Source: Streptococcus mitis bv. 2 str. SK95
Lineage (GTDB): Bacteria; Bacillota; Bacilli; Lactobacillales; Streptococcaceae
Length of the DNA: 40,363 nt
Assembly: GCF_000222705.1 (NCBI RefSeq)
Contig: NZ_AFUB01000026.1
Span: 1 to 40,363, forward strand
Reading direction: 5' to 3'
In this document: positions 30,710 through 39,793 of the stretch, one piece after another
Layout: the number at the start of each line of letters is the position of its first letter
How positions within the stretch are numbered: position 1 is the stretch's first letter
The notes under the pieces: model-generated
Told to the model about the DNA's origin: nothing
The model's input: only the letters and a program-made list of their open reading frames with translations
Databases searched by the model: none
Program-made: the position numbers and the translations under genes

Positions 30710-32725
30710 TTAATCCAGATGTTCTTTCTTTTCTAGGTGGAGAGCAATCATGCGCCATTCTGGATCCTCTTTCCAACCTTCCATAGAACTAATGTAGCTG
30801 GCAACCTTTCTGGCTTCTTCTAAAATCGGAAAATCTTCGATAATATCAGCCACTTGAAACTCTGGGAGCCCTGATTGTCTGGTCCCAAAAATCTCACCAG
30901 AACCACGCATTTTCAAATCTTCCTCCGCAAGGATAAAACCATTAGTCGTTTCTGTCATGATGCGCATGCGATCCTTCCCAGAGTCCGTCTTGGGATTAGC
31001 AACGAGAACAGCATAGGACTGCTTGTCCCCCCGACCAACACGACCTCTGAGCTGGTGAAGCTGGCTGAGACCGAAGCGATCAGCATCCATGATAATCATG
31101 ACGGTCGCATTGGGGACATTAACCCCAACCTCGATAACAGTTGTAGATACTAGAATATCTGTTTTTCTCTCTTTGAAATCCTGCATGATCTGGTCTTTTT
31201 CGTCACTCTTCATCTTACCATGTAGAAGAGCCACTTCAGCCTTACCTGCAAAATGAGCCGTCAATTCCTCCGATAAGGCAATGGCATTTTTCAGATCCAG
31301 AGCTTCTGATTCTTCAATCAAAGGAGAGATGACATAAGCTTGCGAACCCTTTTGAATTTCCCCCTCTAACCAAGTCAAGACCTGAGGCAGTTGCTCATGC
31401 TTAATCCAGCGCGTCACAATAGGTTTTCGTCCTGCTGGCATCTGGTCAATAATGGAAACATCCATATCTCCAAAGGCTGTGATAGCCAGTGTTCGCGGAA
31501 TGGGCGTCGCTGTCATCATGAGAACGTCAGGATTGCCCCCTTTTTCCCGTAAAATACGCCTTTGGCCCACACCAAAACGGTGCTGCTCATCGATGATAAT
31601 CAAACCAAGACGAGCATAATCAACCCCATCCTGTATCAGAGCGTGGGTTCCGATAATCAAATCGGCCTCACCCTTGGCAATAGTCTCCAAGACTTCTCTT
31701 TTTTCTGCAGCTTTTAAGGAACCTGTCAAGAGAGCGAGTTTCAAGTCTGGAAAAAGGTTCTGTAAACTCTCAAAGTGTTGCTCTGCTAGGATTTCTGTTG
31801 GCACCATAAGAGCTGCCTGATATCCAGCCGTCACCGCCGCAAACATGGCCAAGCCAGCAACCACCGTTTTTCCGCTCCCCACATCCCCTTGTAGGAGACG
31901 ATTCATGTGGTGGTCCGACTTCATGTCGGCCAAAATCTCCCGCAGACTCTTTTCTTGAGCTTGGGTCAGAGCGAAAGGTAGACATTCCTTAACAGCCGTC
32001 ACTTTTTTCTGAGACCAGTTCAGAACCAGACCGCTTCCATGAACTCTATTTTCAGACTTGAGCATCTGCAACTGCATTTGAAAATAAAAGAGTTCCTCAA
32101 ACTTGATACGGCGAAGGGCCTGCTTGTATTCTGCTAAATCCTTGGGAAAATGCATGGCACGGACAGCCTGGCAACGGGACATAAGTTTGTATTTGTCCAG
32201 TAAAGACTGGGGAAGATTTTCCTCTATCAAAAGGTCTAATCCCTGATCAAAGGCTGTCTTGATGATCTTGACCAGACTGGCCTGACTGATTCCCTGAGCC
32301 AATCGATAGACAGGTTGGAGGTCATCTTCCACCTGAGCCAGGACCTTCATCCCAGTCAGACTGGCCTTGGCACGGTCCCATTTCCCAAAAACGGCAAGAG
32401 TTGCACCCAACTCTATCTTATCAGCTAGATAGGGTTGGTTAAAGAAATTCACCGCAAAAACGACTTCTCCCTGTTTGAGGCTAAAACGCAGGCGATTGCG
32501 CTTGAAACCATAATACTGGACACTGGCAGGAGTCACAACTTGACCAGACAGAACCGCCTTCTCCCCATCTTCCAATTCCAATACCTGCTTGGTCTTGAAG
32601 TCTTCGTAACGGAAAGGAAAGTAGAGCAAGAGGTCTTGCAAGTTTTCAATTCCTAGTTTGGCGTATTTTTCTGCTGACTTTGGTCCCACACCAGGCAAGA
32701 CATGCAAGGGTTGATGTAGATTCAT
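30710..32725 (-). CDS. recG: ATP-dependent DNA helicase RecG
   Basis: Superfamily 2 branched-DNA translocase that remodels stalled forks and Holliday junctions. The N-terminal wedge/OB domain (about 1-150) contains HVLPGVGPKSAEKYAKLGI; Walker A GDVGSGKT lies near residue 285, Walker B box IIIDEQHRFGVGQR near 385, then MMTATPIPRTL, TTVIEVGVNVPNA and the QLRGRVGR motif. 671 residues is the usual length. AAAGGAGTAGAGC precedes the ATG. It follows alr by 18 bp, so it is probably the last gene of a unit reaching back to acpS. Confidence 0.96.
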   Translation of the reverse strand: MNLHQPLHVLPGVGPKSAEKYAKLGIENLQDLLLYFPFRYEDFKTKQVLELEDGEKAVLSGQVVTPASVQYYGFKRNRLRFSLKQGEVVFAVNFFNQPYLADKIELGATLAVFGKWDRAKASLTGMKVLAQVEDDLQPVYRLAQGISQASLVKIIKTAFDQGLDLLIEENLPQSLLDKYKLMSRCQAVRAMHFPKDLAEYKQALRRIKFEELFYFQMQLQMLKSENRVHGSGLVLNWSQKKVTAVKECLPFALTQAQEKSLREILADMKSDHHMNRLLQGDVGSGKTVVAGLAMFAAVTAGYQAALMVPTEILAEQHFESLQNLFPDLKLALLTGSLKAAEKREVLETIAKGEADLIIGTHALIQDGVDYARLGLIIIDEQHRFGVGQRRILREKGGNPDVLMMTATPIPRTLAITAFGDMDVSIIDQMPAGRKPIVTRWIKHEQLPQVLTWLEGEIQKGSQAYVISPLIEESEALDLKNAIALSEELTAHFAGKAEVALLHGKMKSDEKDQIMQDFKERKTDILVSTTVIEVGVNVPNATVMIIMDADRFGLSQLHQLRGRVGRGDKQSYAVLVANPKTDSGKDRMRIMTETTNGFILAEEDLKMRGSGEIFGTRQSGLPEFQVADIIEDFPILEEARKVASYISSMEGWKEDPEWRMIALHLEKKEHLD

Positions 32726-32743
32726 GCTCTACTCCTTTCTTTT

Positions 32744-33847
32744 TTAATAATATTCTCTCGGAATGCGATCGCTGAGGAGGCAAACCACCTCATAGTTAAT
32801 GGTTCCGCGGTAGGTCGCTGCCTGAGTTGCTGTGATTTCCTTGTCACCGTTGCTACCGATCAGGGTTACTTTTGTTCCTAGCGGGTAAACCTTAGGCAGA
32901 CGAATGGTAATTTGATCCATAGATACTCGTCCGACGATTGGGCAAGCTTGACCATCTACCAAGACAGAGAAATTCTGCATATCACGTGTCCAACCATCCG
33001 CATAACCGATTGGCACCGTCGCGATGACTTGCTCGCTATCCGCCTGATAGGTGGCTCCATAGCCCATGCAAGCTCCAGCTGGCACTGTCTTGACATGAAC
33101 CAGAGCAGACTCCAAGGTCAAGGCTGGAGTCAAGTCATAAGGCAAGTTCAAAACCTCTCCACTTGGATTGAGACCATACATGGAATCTCCCATACGAACT
33201 GCGTTAAAAATAGTCTCTGCATGCCAGAGTGTCGTTGCCGAGTTGCTGGCATGAACCAGCTCTGGAACTTCCTTCATACTTGCCAAAATAGCTTTAAAGC
33301 ATTCTAACTGCTGATTAAAGTAGGTATCTGATTCCTCATCTGCAGTAGCAAAGTGGGTAAAAATCCCCTCAACATGCGCACCGTGTTGTTGGAGCAAGTC
33401 TTGAGCCAGATCAGCTTCACTGGCCTCTCTAAAACCAATCCTTCCCATTCCTGAATCAATCTTGAGATGGACAGTCAAGCCAGATAAATCTGCTTCCTTA
33501 TCTAACAACGCTTGAATCCACTCCAATCCTGCCACAGTCAAGGTGATGTCATATTCTTTAGCTAGGGAAACAGCTCCTAGCTCAGAAACTCCTAAGATGA
33601 GGATTTTCTTGTTTATACCTGCTTGACGCAACTCGATAGCTTCATCGATATTGGAAACGCAAAATCCATCAACAACATCCTGGATCGCCGTTGCAACAGC
33701 TACCGCCCCATGTCCATAAGCATTAGCCTTGACTACTGCAAATTTGAGCGTACCATTAGGGATATGACTTCCCATTTGTTGTATATTTTGTCGAATGGCT
33801 CCCAGATGAATCAGAGCCTTGGTTGGTCTATGTGGACTAGCTTTCAT
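32744..33847 (-). CDS. alr: Alanine racemase
   Basis: PLP enzyme making D-alanine for peptidoglycan and teichoic acids. The PLP lysine is in [12 protein letters not shown] (about residue 40) and the second catalytic base tyrosine in MGYGATYQ (about 260); [11 protein letters not shown] is also conserved. Start ATG 33847 (367 residues) chosen for GGAGGAAAATC directly before it; an in-frame ATG 21 nt further up lacks a ribosome site. The start overlaps the acpS stop by 11 nt, so translation is coupled. The neighbourhood acpS-alr is widespread in Firmicutes. Confidence 0.96.
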   Translation of the reverse strand: MKASPHRPTKALIHLGAIRQNIQQMGSHIPNGTLKFAVVKANAYGHGAVAVATAIQDVVDGFCVSNIDEAIELRQAGINKKILILGVSELGAVSLAKEYDITLTVAGLEWIQALLDKEADLSGLTVHLKIDSGMGRIGFREASEADLAQDLLQQHGAHVEGIFTHFATADEESDTYFNQQLECFKAILASMKEVPELVHASNSATTLWHAETIFNAVRMGDSMYGLNPSGEVLNLPYDLTPALTLESALVHVKTVPAGACMGYGATYQADSEQVIATVPIGYADGWTRDMQNFSVLVDGQACPIVGRVSMDQITIRLPKVYPLGTKVTLIGSNGDKEITATQAATYRGTINYEVVCLLSDRIPREYY

Positions 33848-34199
33848 GATTTTCCTCCAAAATGACACTGGCTGTCACAAACTGATCTGTATGGCTGATA
33901 GATAGCCAAATTTTTCCTGAAAATGGGGACTGACTAAAATAAGGTGCCCCGCGTTCATTGTTCAAAACTTCCAAATCCTGAAAGGTCAGTTTTCCAATAC
34001 CAGTTCCCATAGCCTTGGAAAAGGCCTCCTTAGCCGACCAGTGACCAGCCAAGTATTCGATTTGTCTGCGCCCTTTGAGACTGGCAAAACGCTCCATTTC
34101 TTTAGGTGTCAGCACGCGCTTGGCAAAGCCCTCACGTCGTGTAACTGCGTTTTCTATCGAAGCCAATTCTTCGATGTCAATTCCGTGTCCAACTATCAT
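33837..34199 (-). CDS. acpS: Holo-[acyl-carrier-protein] synthase
   Basis: Transfers 4'-phosphopantetheine from CoA to acyl carrier protein for fatty-acid synthesis. At 120 residues it has the two AcpS signatures: [13 protein letters not shown] at the N-terminus (metal-binding Asp8) and [14 protein letters not shown] (about 56-69), then [17 protein letters not shown] much longer in-frame extension exists upstream, but the family begins at MIVGHGID; another ATG two codons earlier is possible. The ribosome site is poor for both, so initiation may depend on the upstream aro gene. Overlaps alr by 11 nt. Confidence 0.93.
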   Translation of the reverse strand: MIVGHGIDIEELASIENAVTRREGFAKRVLTPKEMERFASLKGRRQIEYLAGHWSAKEAFSKAMGTGIGKLTFQDLEVLNNERGAPYFSQSPFSGKIWLSISHTDQFVTASVILEENHES

Positions 34200-34243
34200 A
34201 CTCATAAAAGGAGCTGAGATTCCCCCAACTCCATCCTTTTCAC

Positions 34244-35275
34244 TTATTTTGTTAAGGTAGTATAAATTTCTTCTACCAAGGCTACTGTATTTTCCCAACC
34301 TAGACAAGGGTCAGTTATGGAGCAACCAAAGACCTCTGGTTGGTTTTGGCGGCCATCTGCTAGGTAAGATTCGATCATAAAGCCTCGAACCGTCTTTTTA
34401 ATCTTTTCATTCCAATCACGATTCAGCAAGGCTTGACGAACAATGCGAATTTGTTCCATATACTGCTTGCCCGAATTGTCATGATTGGTATCGATGATGA
34501 TAAAGGGATTTTCAAGTCCCATAGTCTCATAGCGATTGATGGCATTCAAGAGAGTTTCATAGTAGAAGTTGGGTTCATTTTTTCCATATTCATTCATGGC
34601 GCCACGAAGGATAACGTGGGCCAAGGGATTTCCTGAAGTTTCTACTTCTTGGCCATGGTAAAGGAAGGTTTGCTTGTTTTGAGCCGCATAGATAGCATTA
34701 AACATAACTCCAAGGTTCCCAGATGTCGGATTTTTCATCCCAACTGGAGCATCAATCCCAGACGCTACAAAGCGGTGTTCCTGGTCTTCCACTGAACGAG
34801 CCCCTACAGCATGGTAGCTGACCAGATCATCAACCAAAACGAGATTTGACGGATAAAGCATCTCATCAGCTGTCGTCAAACCCGTTTCGGTAATCACACG
34901 GTAGTGGAGCTGACGAACAGCCTGCAAACCATTGATGAGACTAGGCGCTTCGCTGGTATTTGGTTGATGAATCATGCCCTTATAACCATCTCCATTAGTA
35001 CGAGGTTTAGCCGTATAGACACGCATCACGATAAAAATTTTATCCGCAACTTTTTTCTGCAAGTCTGCTAAACGACGAGCATATTCGAGCACTGCTTCTT
35101 CATTGTCAGAAGAGCAAGGCCCCATCACCAAAAGAATTCGGTCGTCCTCACCTGAGATAATGGCTGCCAACTCTCGATCACGGGCTTCTTTTTTTCGCAA
35201 GGCTTCACCTGACAACTGAGTCGCAGCCTTGATTGCTTCAATGTCAATTTCTTGACCTTTTTCGATAAATGCCAT
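34244..35275 (-). CDS. aroG: 3-deoxy-7-phosphoheptulonate (DAHP) synthase, second copy
   Basis: First enzyme of the shikimate pathway: condenses PEP with erythrose-4-phosphate. Type I AroFGH family with [54 protein letters not shown] and [18 protein letters not shown]-type C-terminus. 343 residues. AGGAGAATAAG precedes the ATG, and the start follows the stop of the paralogue by one base. The two copies are close in sequence over their whole length and presumably differ in feedback inhibition by aromatic amino acids. Which is called aroF and which aroG cannot be decided from sequence alone. Confidence 0.93.
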   Translation of the reverse strand: MAFIEKGQEIDIEAIKAATQLSGEALRKKEARDRELAAIISGEDDRILLVMGPCSSDNEEAVLEYARRLADLQKKVADKIFIVMRVYTAKPRTNGDGYKGMIHQPNTSEAPSLINGLQAVRQLHYRVITETGLTTADEMLYPSNLVLVDDLVSYHAVGARSVEDQEHRFVASGIDAPVGMKNPTSGNLGVMFNAIYAAQNKQTFLYHGQEVETSGNPLAHVILRGAMNEYGKNEPNFYYETLLNAINRYETMGLENPFIIIDTNHDNSGKQYMEQIRIVRQALLNRDWNEKIKKTVRGFMIESYLADGRQNQPEVFGCSITDPCLGWENTVALVEEIYTTLTK

Positions 35276-35276
35276 C

Positions 35277-36308
35277 TTATTCTCCTAGCGTTTGGTAGAT
35301 TTCGCGAACAAGTGCTTCCGTATTGTCCCATCCTAGGCAAGGGTCCGTGATGGACTTACCAAAAACTTCTGGTTCATTTTGACGTCCATCTTCTAGATAG
35401 GACTCAATCATAAAACCACGAACATATTTTTTGATTTTCTCATTCCAGTCACGGTTAATCAAGGTCTGACGAACGATACGGATTTGATCCATGTATTGCT
35501 TGCCTGAATTGTCATGATTGGTATCGATGATGATAAAGGGATTTTCCAAGCCCATCTTTTCATACTGATCAATGGTATCCATCAAATTGTCATAGTAGTA
35601 GTTAGGAATATTTTTCCCGTATTCGTTCAATGCTCCGCGAAGAATGGCGTGGGACAATGGATTCCCCGTTGTTTCCACCTCTTTACCGAGGAAGAGGAAA
35701 CTCTGTTTATTTTGTGCTGCGTAAATCCCGTTAAACATAACATTGAGATTTCCAGATGTTGGATTTTTAAATCCTGTTGAAAAGTCTGCTCCACTCGCAA
35801 CAAAACGGTGCTGTTGATCCTCTACAGAACGAGCTCCAACAGCCATATAAGAAATCAAATCATCCACCAGCGGAAGATTTTCAGGATAAAGCATCTCATC
35901 CGCTGTTGTCATACCCGTCTCGGTAATCACACGGTAGTGTAGCTGACGAACAGCCTTGATCCCATTGATCAAGCTAGGAGCTTCTGTCGCATTCGGTTGA
36001 TGAATCAAGCCCTTATAGCCATCTCCATTGGTACGAGGTTTAGCTGTATAGACCCGCATGACCATAAAAATACGGTCTTTGACCTCTTCTTGCAAAGCAG
36101 ATAGACGCTTGGCATACTCGAGAACCGCCTCTTCATTATCAGATGAACATGGTCCAATCACCAAGAGAATACGCTGGTCTTCCCCACGAATGATGGCTTC
36201 CAATTCCTGATCACGTTGATTTTTTTTCGCAAGAGCCGCTCCCTCTAATTTAGACAAGGCGCGAACTTCTTCAATGTTAATTTTAGGACTTTTAGCTTTA
36301 AATACCAT
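35277..36308 (-). CDS. aroF: 3-deoxy-7-phosphoheptulonate (DAHP) synthase, first copy
   Basis: Paralogue of the downstream gene, same length of 343 residues and the same motifs ([48 protein letters not shown]). Differences are spread over the protein, for example the N-terminus (MVFKAKSPKINIEEVRALSK) and a [20 protein letters not shown] segment. Its stop lies within the ribosome site of the second copy, so the pair is translationally linked. A hairpin separates it from secA, 79 bp upstream. Symbol assignment between the two copies is conventional. Confidence 0.93.
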   Translation of the reverse strand: MVFKAKSPKINIEEVRALSKLEGAALAKKNQRDQELEAIIRGEDQRILLVIGPCSSDNEEAVLEYAKRLSALQEEVKDRIFMVMRVYTAKPRTNGDGYKGLIHQPNATEAPSLINGIKAVRQLHYRVITETGMTTADEMLYPENLPLVDDLISYMAVGARSVEDQQHRFVASGADFSTGFKNPTSGNLNVMFNGIYAAQNKQSFLFLGKEVETTGNPLSHAILRGALNEYGKNIPNYYYDNLMDTIDQYEKMGLENPFIIIDTNHDNSGKQYMDQIRIVRQTLINRDWNEKIKKYVRGFMIESYLEDGRQNEPEVFGKSITDPCLGWDNTEALVREIYQTLGE

Positions 36309-36331
36309 GATTCATCTCCTTATAAAGCAAA

Positions 36332-36369
36332 CGGACACCAAGCAAAAAATGATTTTTACCAGGTATCCG
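36332..36369 (-). terminator. Hairpin between secA and the DAHP synthase pair
   Basis: CGGATACC pairs with GGTGTCCG (one G-T) on the minus strand, about 20 nt past the secA stop, followed by TTTGCTTTAT. The U-run is weak, so it may be a leaky terminator or processing site. It ends only about 15 nt before the next ribosome site. Confidence 0.5.
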
Positions 36370-36387
36370 CCTGTATCTTATCTCATA

Positions 36388-38901
36388 TTATTGTCTCTTA
36401 CCATGACAGTTCTTGAATTTCTTACCTGATCCACATGGACATTGGTCGTTTCGTCCGATTTGGCTCAAGTCCACATCTTTTGGAAGCTGAGTCTGCTGCG
36501 CTGCGATATTACGAGTCGCAGTTGTACTGATATTGTGTTCAGTTTGAGGACGTTCCTGTTCGTGGATTTGTGCTTTCATCATCAAGCGGGTTACATCGAA
36601 CTCAATCGATCCGATCATGTCGTTAAACATGCGGAAACCTTCTGCTTGATATTCTACAACCGGGTTGTTTTGGGCATATCCACGAAGACCAACAGCATTT
36701 CGCAACTGATCAAGAGCATCAATATGGTCTGTCCACTTGTTGTCTACAACACGTAAAATCAAGACTTTTTGGAATTCTTTCACTGCATCTTCATCACGAA
36801 GTTTAGCAACTTGGCTATCATAAACCTTCAATGCACGTTGATACAGCTCATCTTTGATGGCTTGATCTGACAGACCTGCAAGATCTGAGCGGCTGATTGA
36901 ATCTTCTGGAAGTAGGTTGTACTTAGCAAAGTTCAAGATTGCTTCCAATTTTTCATCTTCTTTTGAACGAGCATGTGCATCTACGATTCGTCCAATGGTA
37001 CGGCGGATCATAGCATGAATCTCAGGTGCCAAATCACGGTCGGCAGTAATGACATCATAACGTTGTGCATATATAATCTCACGTTGTTCACGCATGACGT
37101 CATCGTATTGAAGGACCTGTTTACGTGTATCGTAGTTATTCCCCTCAACACGTTTTTGAGCCGCTTCCACTTGACGCGTTAACATACGGGATTCAATGGC
37201 TTCGTCAGACATGTTGAGGCGTTCAAAGATACCTTTCAAACGCTCTGAACCGAAACGTTTCATCAAATCATCTTCAAGAGACAAGTAGAACTGCGACTCA
37301 CCTGGATCTCCTTGACGTCCTGAACGTCCACGAAGCTGATTATCGATCCGGCGACTCTCATGACGTTCTGTACCAATGACGCAAAGTCCACCCAATTCAC
37401 GAACCCCTTCACCAAGCTTAATGTCGGTACCACGACCGGCCATATTGGTTGCGATGGTAATCGCACCACGCTGACCAGCATTCATGATGATTTGAGCTTC
37501 TCTGTAGTGGTTTTTCGCATTCAAGACTTCGTGAGGAACACCTGCTTCGACCAATTTCTTAGAAAGGAAATCACTCGTTTCAACGGCAACAGTACCTACC
37601 AAGACTGGCTGACCCTTTTGATAACGTGCCTTCACATCTTCAACCACGGCCTTGAATTTCGCATCAAGACTTGCATAGAGAAGGTCTGAGTGGTCGATAC
37701 GTTGAATTGGACGGTTGGTTGGGATTGGGATGACACGAATGTTATAAATTTCACGGAATTCTTCTTCTTCTGTTTTACCAGTACCTGTCATACCTGCCAA
37801 TTTCTTATACATACGGAAAAGGTTTTGGTAGGTAATAGAAGCTGAAGTCTTAGTTTCGTCTTGGATTGGCACACCTTCCTTGGCTTCAATCGCCTGATGC
37901 AAACCATCAGAGTAACGGCGACCTTCCATGGTACGACCTGTAAATTGATCGACAATCAAGATTTCCTGCTCTTCGCTGACCACATAGTCAATATCGAGAA
38001 TCATGATATAGTTGGCACGGAGGGCATTGTCGATAAAGTGAGTAAGAGCCACATTTTCAATATCGTAGAGATTTTCCAGTTTGAAGTAGCTTTCAGCCTT
38101 ATCAATCCCTGAATCAGACAAACCAATAGTCTTAGACTGAATGTCGATGATATAGTCATCTTTGTCCAAAGATTTGACAAAATGATCCGCCATATGATAC
38201 AGCTGACTAGTTTCCACAGCATTGGCTCCTGAAACGATCAAAGGAGTACGAGCCTCATCAATCAAGATCGAGTCAACCTCATCGACCAAAGCATAGTTGA
38301 GCGGACGCTGTACCATGTTTTCTGCCCGAACGACCATGTTGTCACGAAGGTAGTCAAAACCAATCTCTGAGTTAGTCGAATAGGTAATATCACAGAGATA
38401 GGCTTCTTTCTTCTCCATTGGTGACTTAGCAGCCAAATTAATCCCTACTGACAAACCAAGCCATGAGTACAATTCACCCATCTCAGTCGCATCACGTTCC
38501 GTTAGATACTCGTTGACCGTTACTACGTGAACCCCTTCACCTGCAAGGGCATTGAGGTATACAGGCATAGTCGCAGTCAAGGTTTTCCCTTCACCTGTAC
38601 GCATTTCTGGCACATCTCCATGGTGGAGGACAATCCCACCCATGACCTGAACTTTATATGGGAAAAGTCCAAGAACACGCTTGGCAGCTTCACGAACTAC
38701 CGCAAAAGCCTCATATAGCAATGAATCAAGTGATTCACCCTTGTTGTATCGTTCTTTAAATTCGTCAGTTTTTGCTTTTAGCTCTTCGTCTGACATTGCA
38801 GCCATTTGGCTCTCATAGTTAAGAACCTTATCAGCCATCTTTTCCAGACGACGAAGTTCTCCTTTATCATTTTCGATAATCGTTTTTAAAATATTAGCCA
38901 T
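36388..38901 (-). CDS. secA: Preprotein translocase ATPase SecA
   Basis: Motor that drives secretory proteins through SecYEG. 837 residues. Walker A is in [14 protein letters not shown] (about 100-113), [16 protein letters not shown] marks Walker B and the start of the second half, [13 protein letters not shown] and [12 protein letters not shown] belong to nucleotide domain 2, and the C-terminus carries the zinc/SecB-binding motif [24 protein letters not shown] precedes the ATG. The gene has a good promoter of its own. The canonical SecA1, not the accessory SecA2. Confidence 0.98.
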   Translation of the reverse strand: MANILKTIIENDKGELRRLEKMADKVLNYESQMAAMSDEELKAKTDEFKERYNKGESLDSLLYEAFAVVREAAKRVLGLFPYKVQVMGGIVLHHGDVPEMRTGEGKTLTATMPVYLNALAGEGVHVVTVNEYLTERDATEMGELYSWLGLSVGINLAAKSPMEKKEAYLCDITYSTNSEIGFDYLRDNMVVRAENMVQRPLNYALVDEVDSILIDEARTPLIVSGANAVETSQLYHMADHFVKSLDKDDYIIDIQSKTIGLSDSGIDKAESYFKLENLYDIENVALTHFIDNALRANYIMILDIDYVVSEEQEILIVDQFTGRTMEGRRYSDGLHQAIEAKEGVPIQDETKTSASITYQNLFRMYKKLAGMTGTGKTEEEEFREIYNIRVIPIPTNRPIQRIDHSDLLYASLDAKFKAVVEDVKARYQKGQPVLVGTVAVETSDFLSKKLVEAGVPHEVLNAKNHYREAQIIMNAGQRGAITIATNMAGRGTDIKLGEGVRELGGLCVIGTERHESRRIDNQLRGRSGRQGDPGESQFYLSLEDDLMKRFGSERLKGIFERLNMSDEAIESRMLTRQVEAAQKRVEGNNYDTRKQVLQYDDVMREQREIIYAQRYDVITADRDLAPEIHAMIRRTIGRIVDAHARSKEDEKLEAILNFAKYNLLPEDSISRSDLAGLSDQAIKDELYQRALKVYDSQVAKLRDEDAVKEFQKVLILRVVDNKWTDHIDALDQLRNAVGLRGYAQNNPVVEYQAEGFRMFNDMIGSIEFDVTRLMMKAQIHEQERPQTEHNISTTATRNIAAQQTQLPKDVDLSQIGRNDQCPCGSGKKFKNCHGKRQ

Positions 38902-38946
38902 TATTTTCCTTACTTTAGATTCTGAATATTTTAGAATGTTCTTTTA

Positions 38947-38975
38947 ATTCTAGCACATTTACTCTTAATTTTCAA
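38947..38975 (-). promoter_or_regulatory. Promoter of secA
   Basis: Minus strand: TTGAAA (38970-38975), 17-bp spacer, TAGAAT (38947-38952) preceded by TGC as extended -10; about 45 nt before the ATG. Confidence 0.75.
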
Positions 38976-39001
38976 GAAAGAATCCGCGTTTAAACAGGGA
39001 A

Positions 39002-39029
39002 AAGAGGCTGACTTCTAGGTCAGCCTCTT
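39002..39029 (-). terminator. Terminator after the small membrane-protein genes
   Basis: Perfect 11-bp stem AAGAGGCTGAC/GTCAGCCTCTT with 6-nt loop; on the minus strand TTTTCCC follows. It lies about 32 nt after the 96-residue gene. The plus strand has AGCTTTTTA after the stem, so it may work in both directions. Confidence 0.8.
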
Positions 39030-39061
39030 AGCTTTTTATGGACTACATTTCACACAAAAAT

Positions 39062-39352
39062 TTAATTGCCAAGCAGAGCTGGCAAAATTCCAAAAATCAG
39101 GAAAAGATTGATCCAGAAGGCCATGCAAAATAGCACTCCAAAGAGGAAGAGACTCATCTTTTTAGTCAGTACTGAGAAAAAGATTGTCAATACACCAAAG
39201 ACGACAAAGAGTTTTTTCATGATGAAGAAATAAATCGAAACTCCTCCTATTTGCAAATCCCATGGAAGACAAAAGACCAGCAGCCATAACAAGCAAATCG
39301 TAAGAATGTAGGTTTTGTAGTATTGATGAATGAACTGCTTTATTTTGAACAT
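39062..39352 (-). CDS. Small membrane protein, unknown function (96 residues)
   Basis: Three hydrophobic helices can be seen: about 14-30 (TYILTICLLWLLVFCLPW), about 39-62 (SIYFFIMKKLFVVFGVLTIFF) and about 68-94. The N-terminus is basic (MFKIKQFIHQYYK), so it should stay inside. No signal peptidase site, no conserved motif I recognise. GAGGAGGTTCCG precedes the ATG. It lies 18 bp downstream of another small membrane protein, probably as a two-gene unit ended by the terminator at 39002-39029. Could be a bacteriocin-immunity-like or uncharacterised accessory protein; there is no positive evidence for either. Confidence 0.75.
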   Translation of the reverse strand: MFKIKQFIHQYYKTYILTICLLWLLVFCLPWDLQIGGVSIYFFIMKKLFVVFGVLTIFFSVLTKKMSLFLFGVLFCMAFWINLFLIFGILPALLGN

Positions 39353-39370
39353 CGGAACCTCCTCTAAACT

Positions 39371-39706
39371 TTAGCTATTGATGGATGTCCTCGTTTTGTT
39401 CTCTTGTTTCAGCTTGAACATTCTCTTTAGACAGGCATATATTTTCCAGTCATTCACAAGAGATAAAAAAACTAAAAGGAACCATATCCCCCAAATTGTT
39501 AAATCAGCAGGATTTTTCAAGACAATATTGAAAATTAAGAATGAAAAAATTGTAAAAGCTATACTGAACAAAGCCCACAAGGGAAGATAAATCCAGTAAA
39601 AGTAATAGAAAAACGCGAAATATTTACTATTTTTGTCCGTCTTCTCAATCCAATGAAAAAAATAAAAGTAAGGTGACAATAGCAATAATATAAAAAATTT
39701 CTCCAT
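39371..39706 (-). CDS. Small membrane protein, unknown function (111 residues)
   Basis: Very hydrophobic and aromatic-rich, with about three helices: 1-19 (EKFFILLLLSPYFYFFHW), 31-63 and 70-90, and a basic C-terminal tail (KRMFKLKQENKTR). Two adjacent ATGs occur at 39709 and 39706; the second is preferred because AGAGGTGT leaves only three nt before the first. Its promoter is an extended -10 (TGATAGAAT) with a cre-like AGAAAACGTTATCA in the leader. I do not recognise the family. Confidence 0.72.
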   Translation of the reverse strand: MEKFFILLLLSPYFYFFHWIEKTDKNSKYFAFFYYFYWIYLPLWALFSIAFTIFSFLIFNIVLKNPADLTIWGIWFLLVFLSLVNDWKIYACLKRMFKLKQENKTRTSINS

Positions 39707-39720
39707 CATACACCTCTTTT

Positions 39721-39751
39721 TGATAACGTTTTCTTTGATTTCATTCTATCA
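39721..39751 (-). promoter_or_regulatory. Promoter and cre-like site of the small membrane-protein pair
   Basis: TGATAGAAT (39743-39751, minus strand) is an extended -10 that begins within the U-run of the terminator just upstream. AGAAAACGTTATCA (39721-39734) matches the cre consensus with one mismatch and lies between the -10 and the ribosome site. Confidence 0.5.
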
Positions 39752-39753
39752 AA

Positions 39754-39781
39754 AAGATCTGGAAATGTCTTCCCAGATCTT
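39754..39781 (-). terminator. Terminator facing the small membrane-protein genes
   Basis: Perfect 9-bp stem AAGATCTGG/CCAGATCTT; on the minus strand TTTTTG follows. It would stop minus-strand transcription entering from the right, probably from a gene now separated by the insertion sequence. Confidence 0.75.
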
Positions 39782-39793
39782 GCTTGTTTATTC

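Noticed and set aside
34200-34307. 36-residue N-terminal extension of AcpS
   Set aside because: It runs back into the end of the aro gene region and is absent from the family; the protein begins MIVGHGID.
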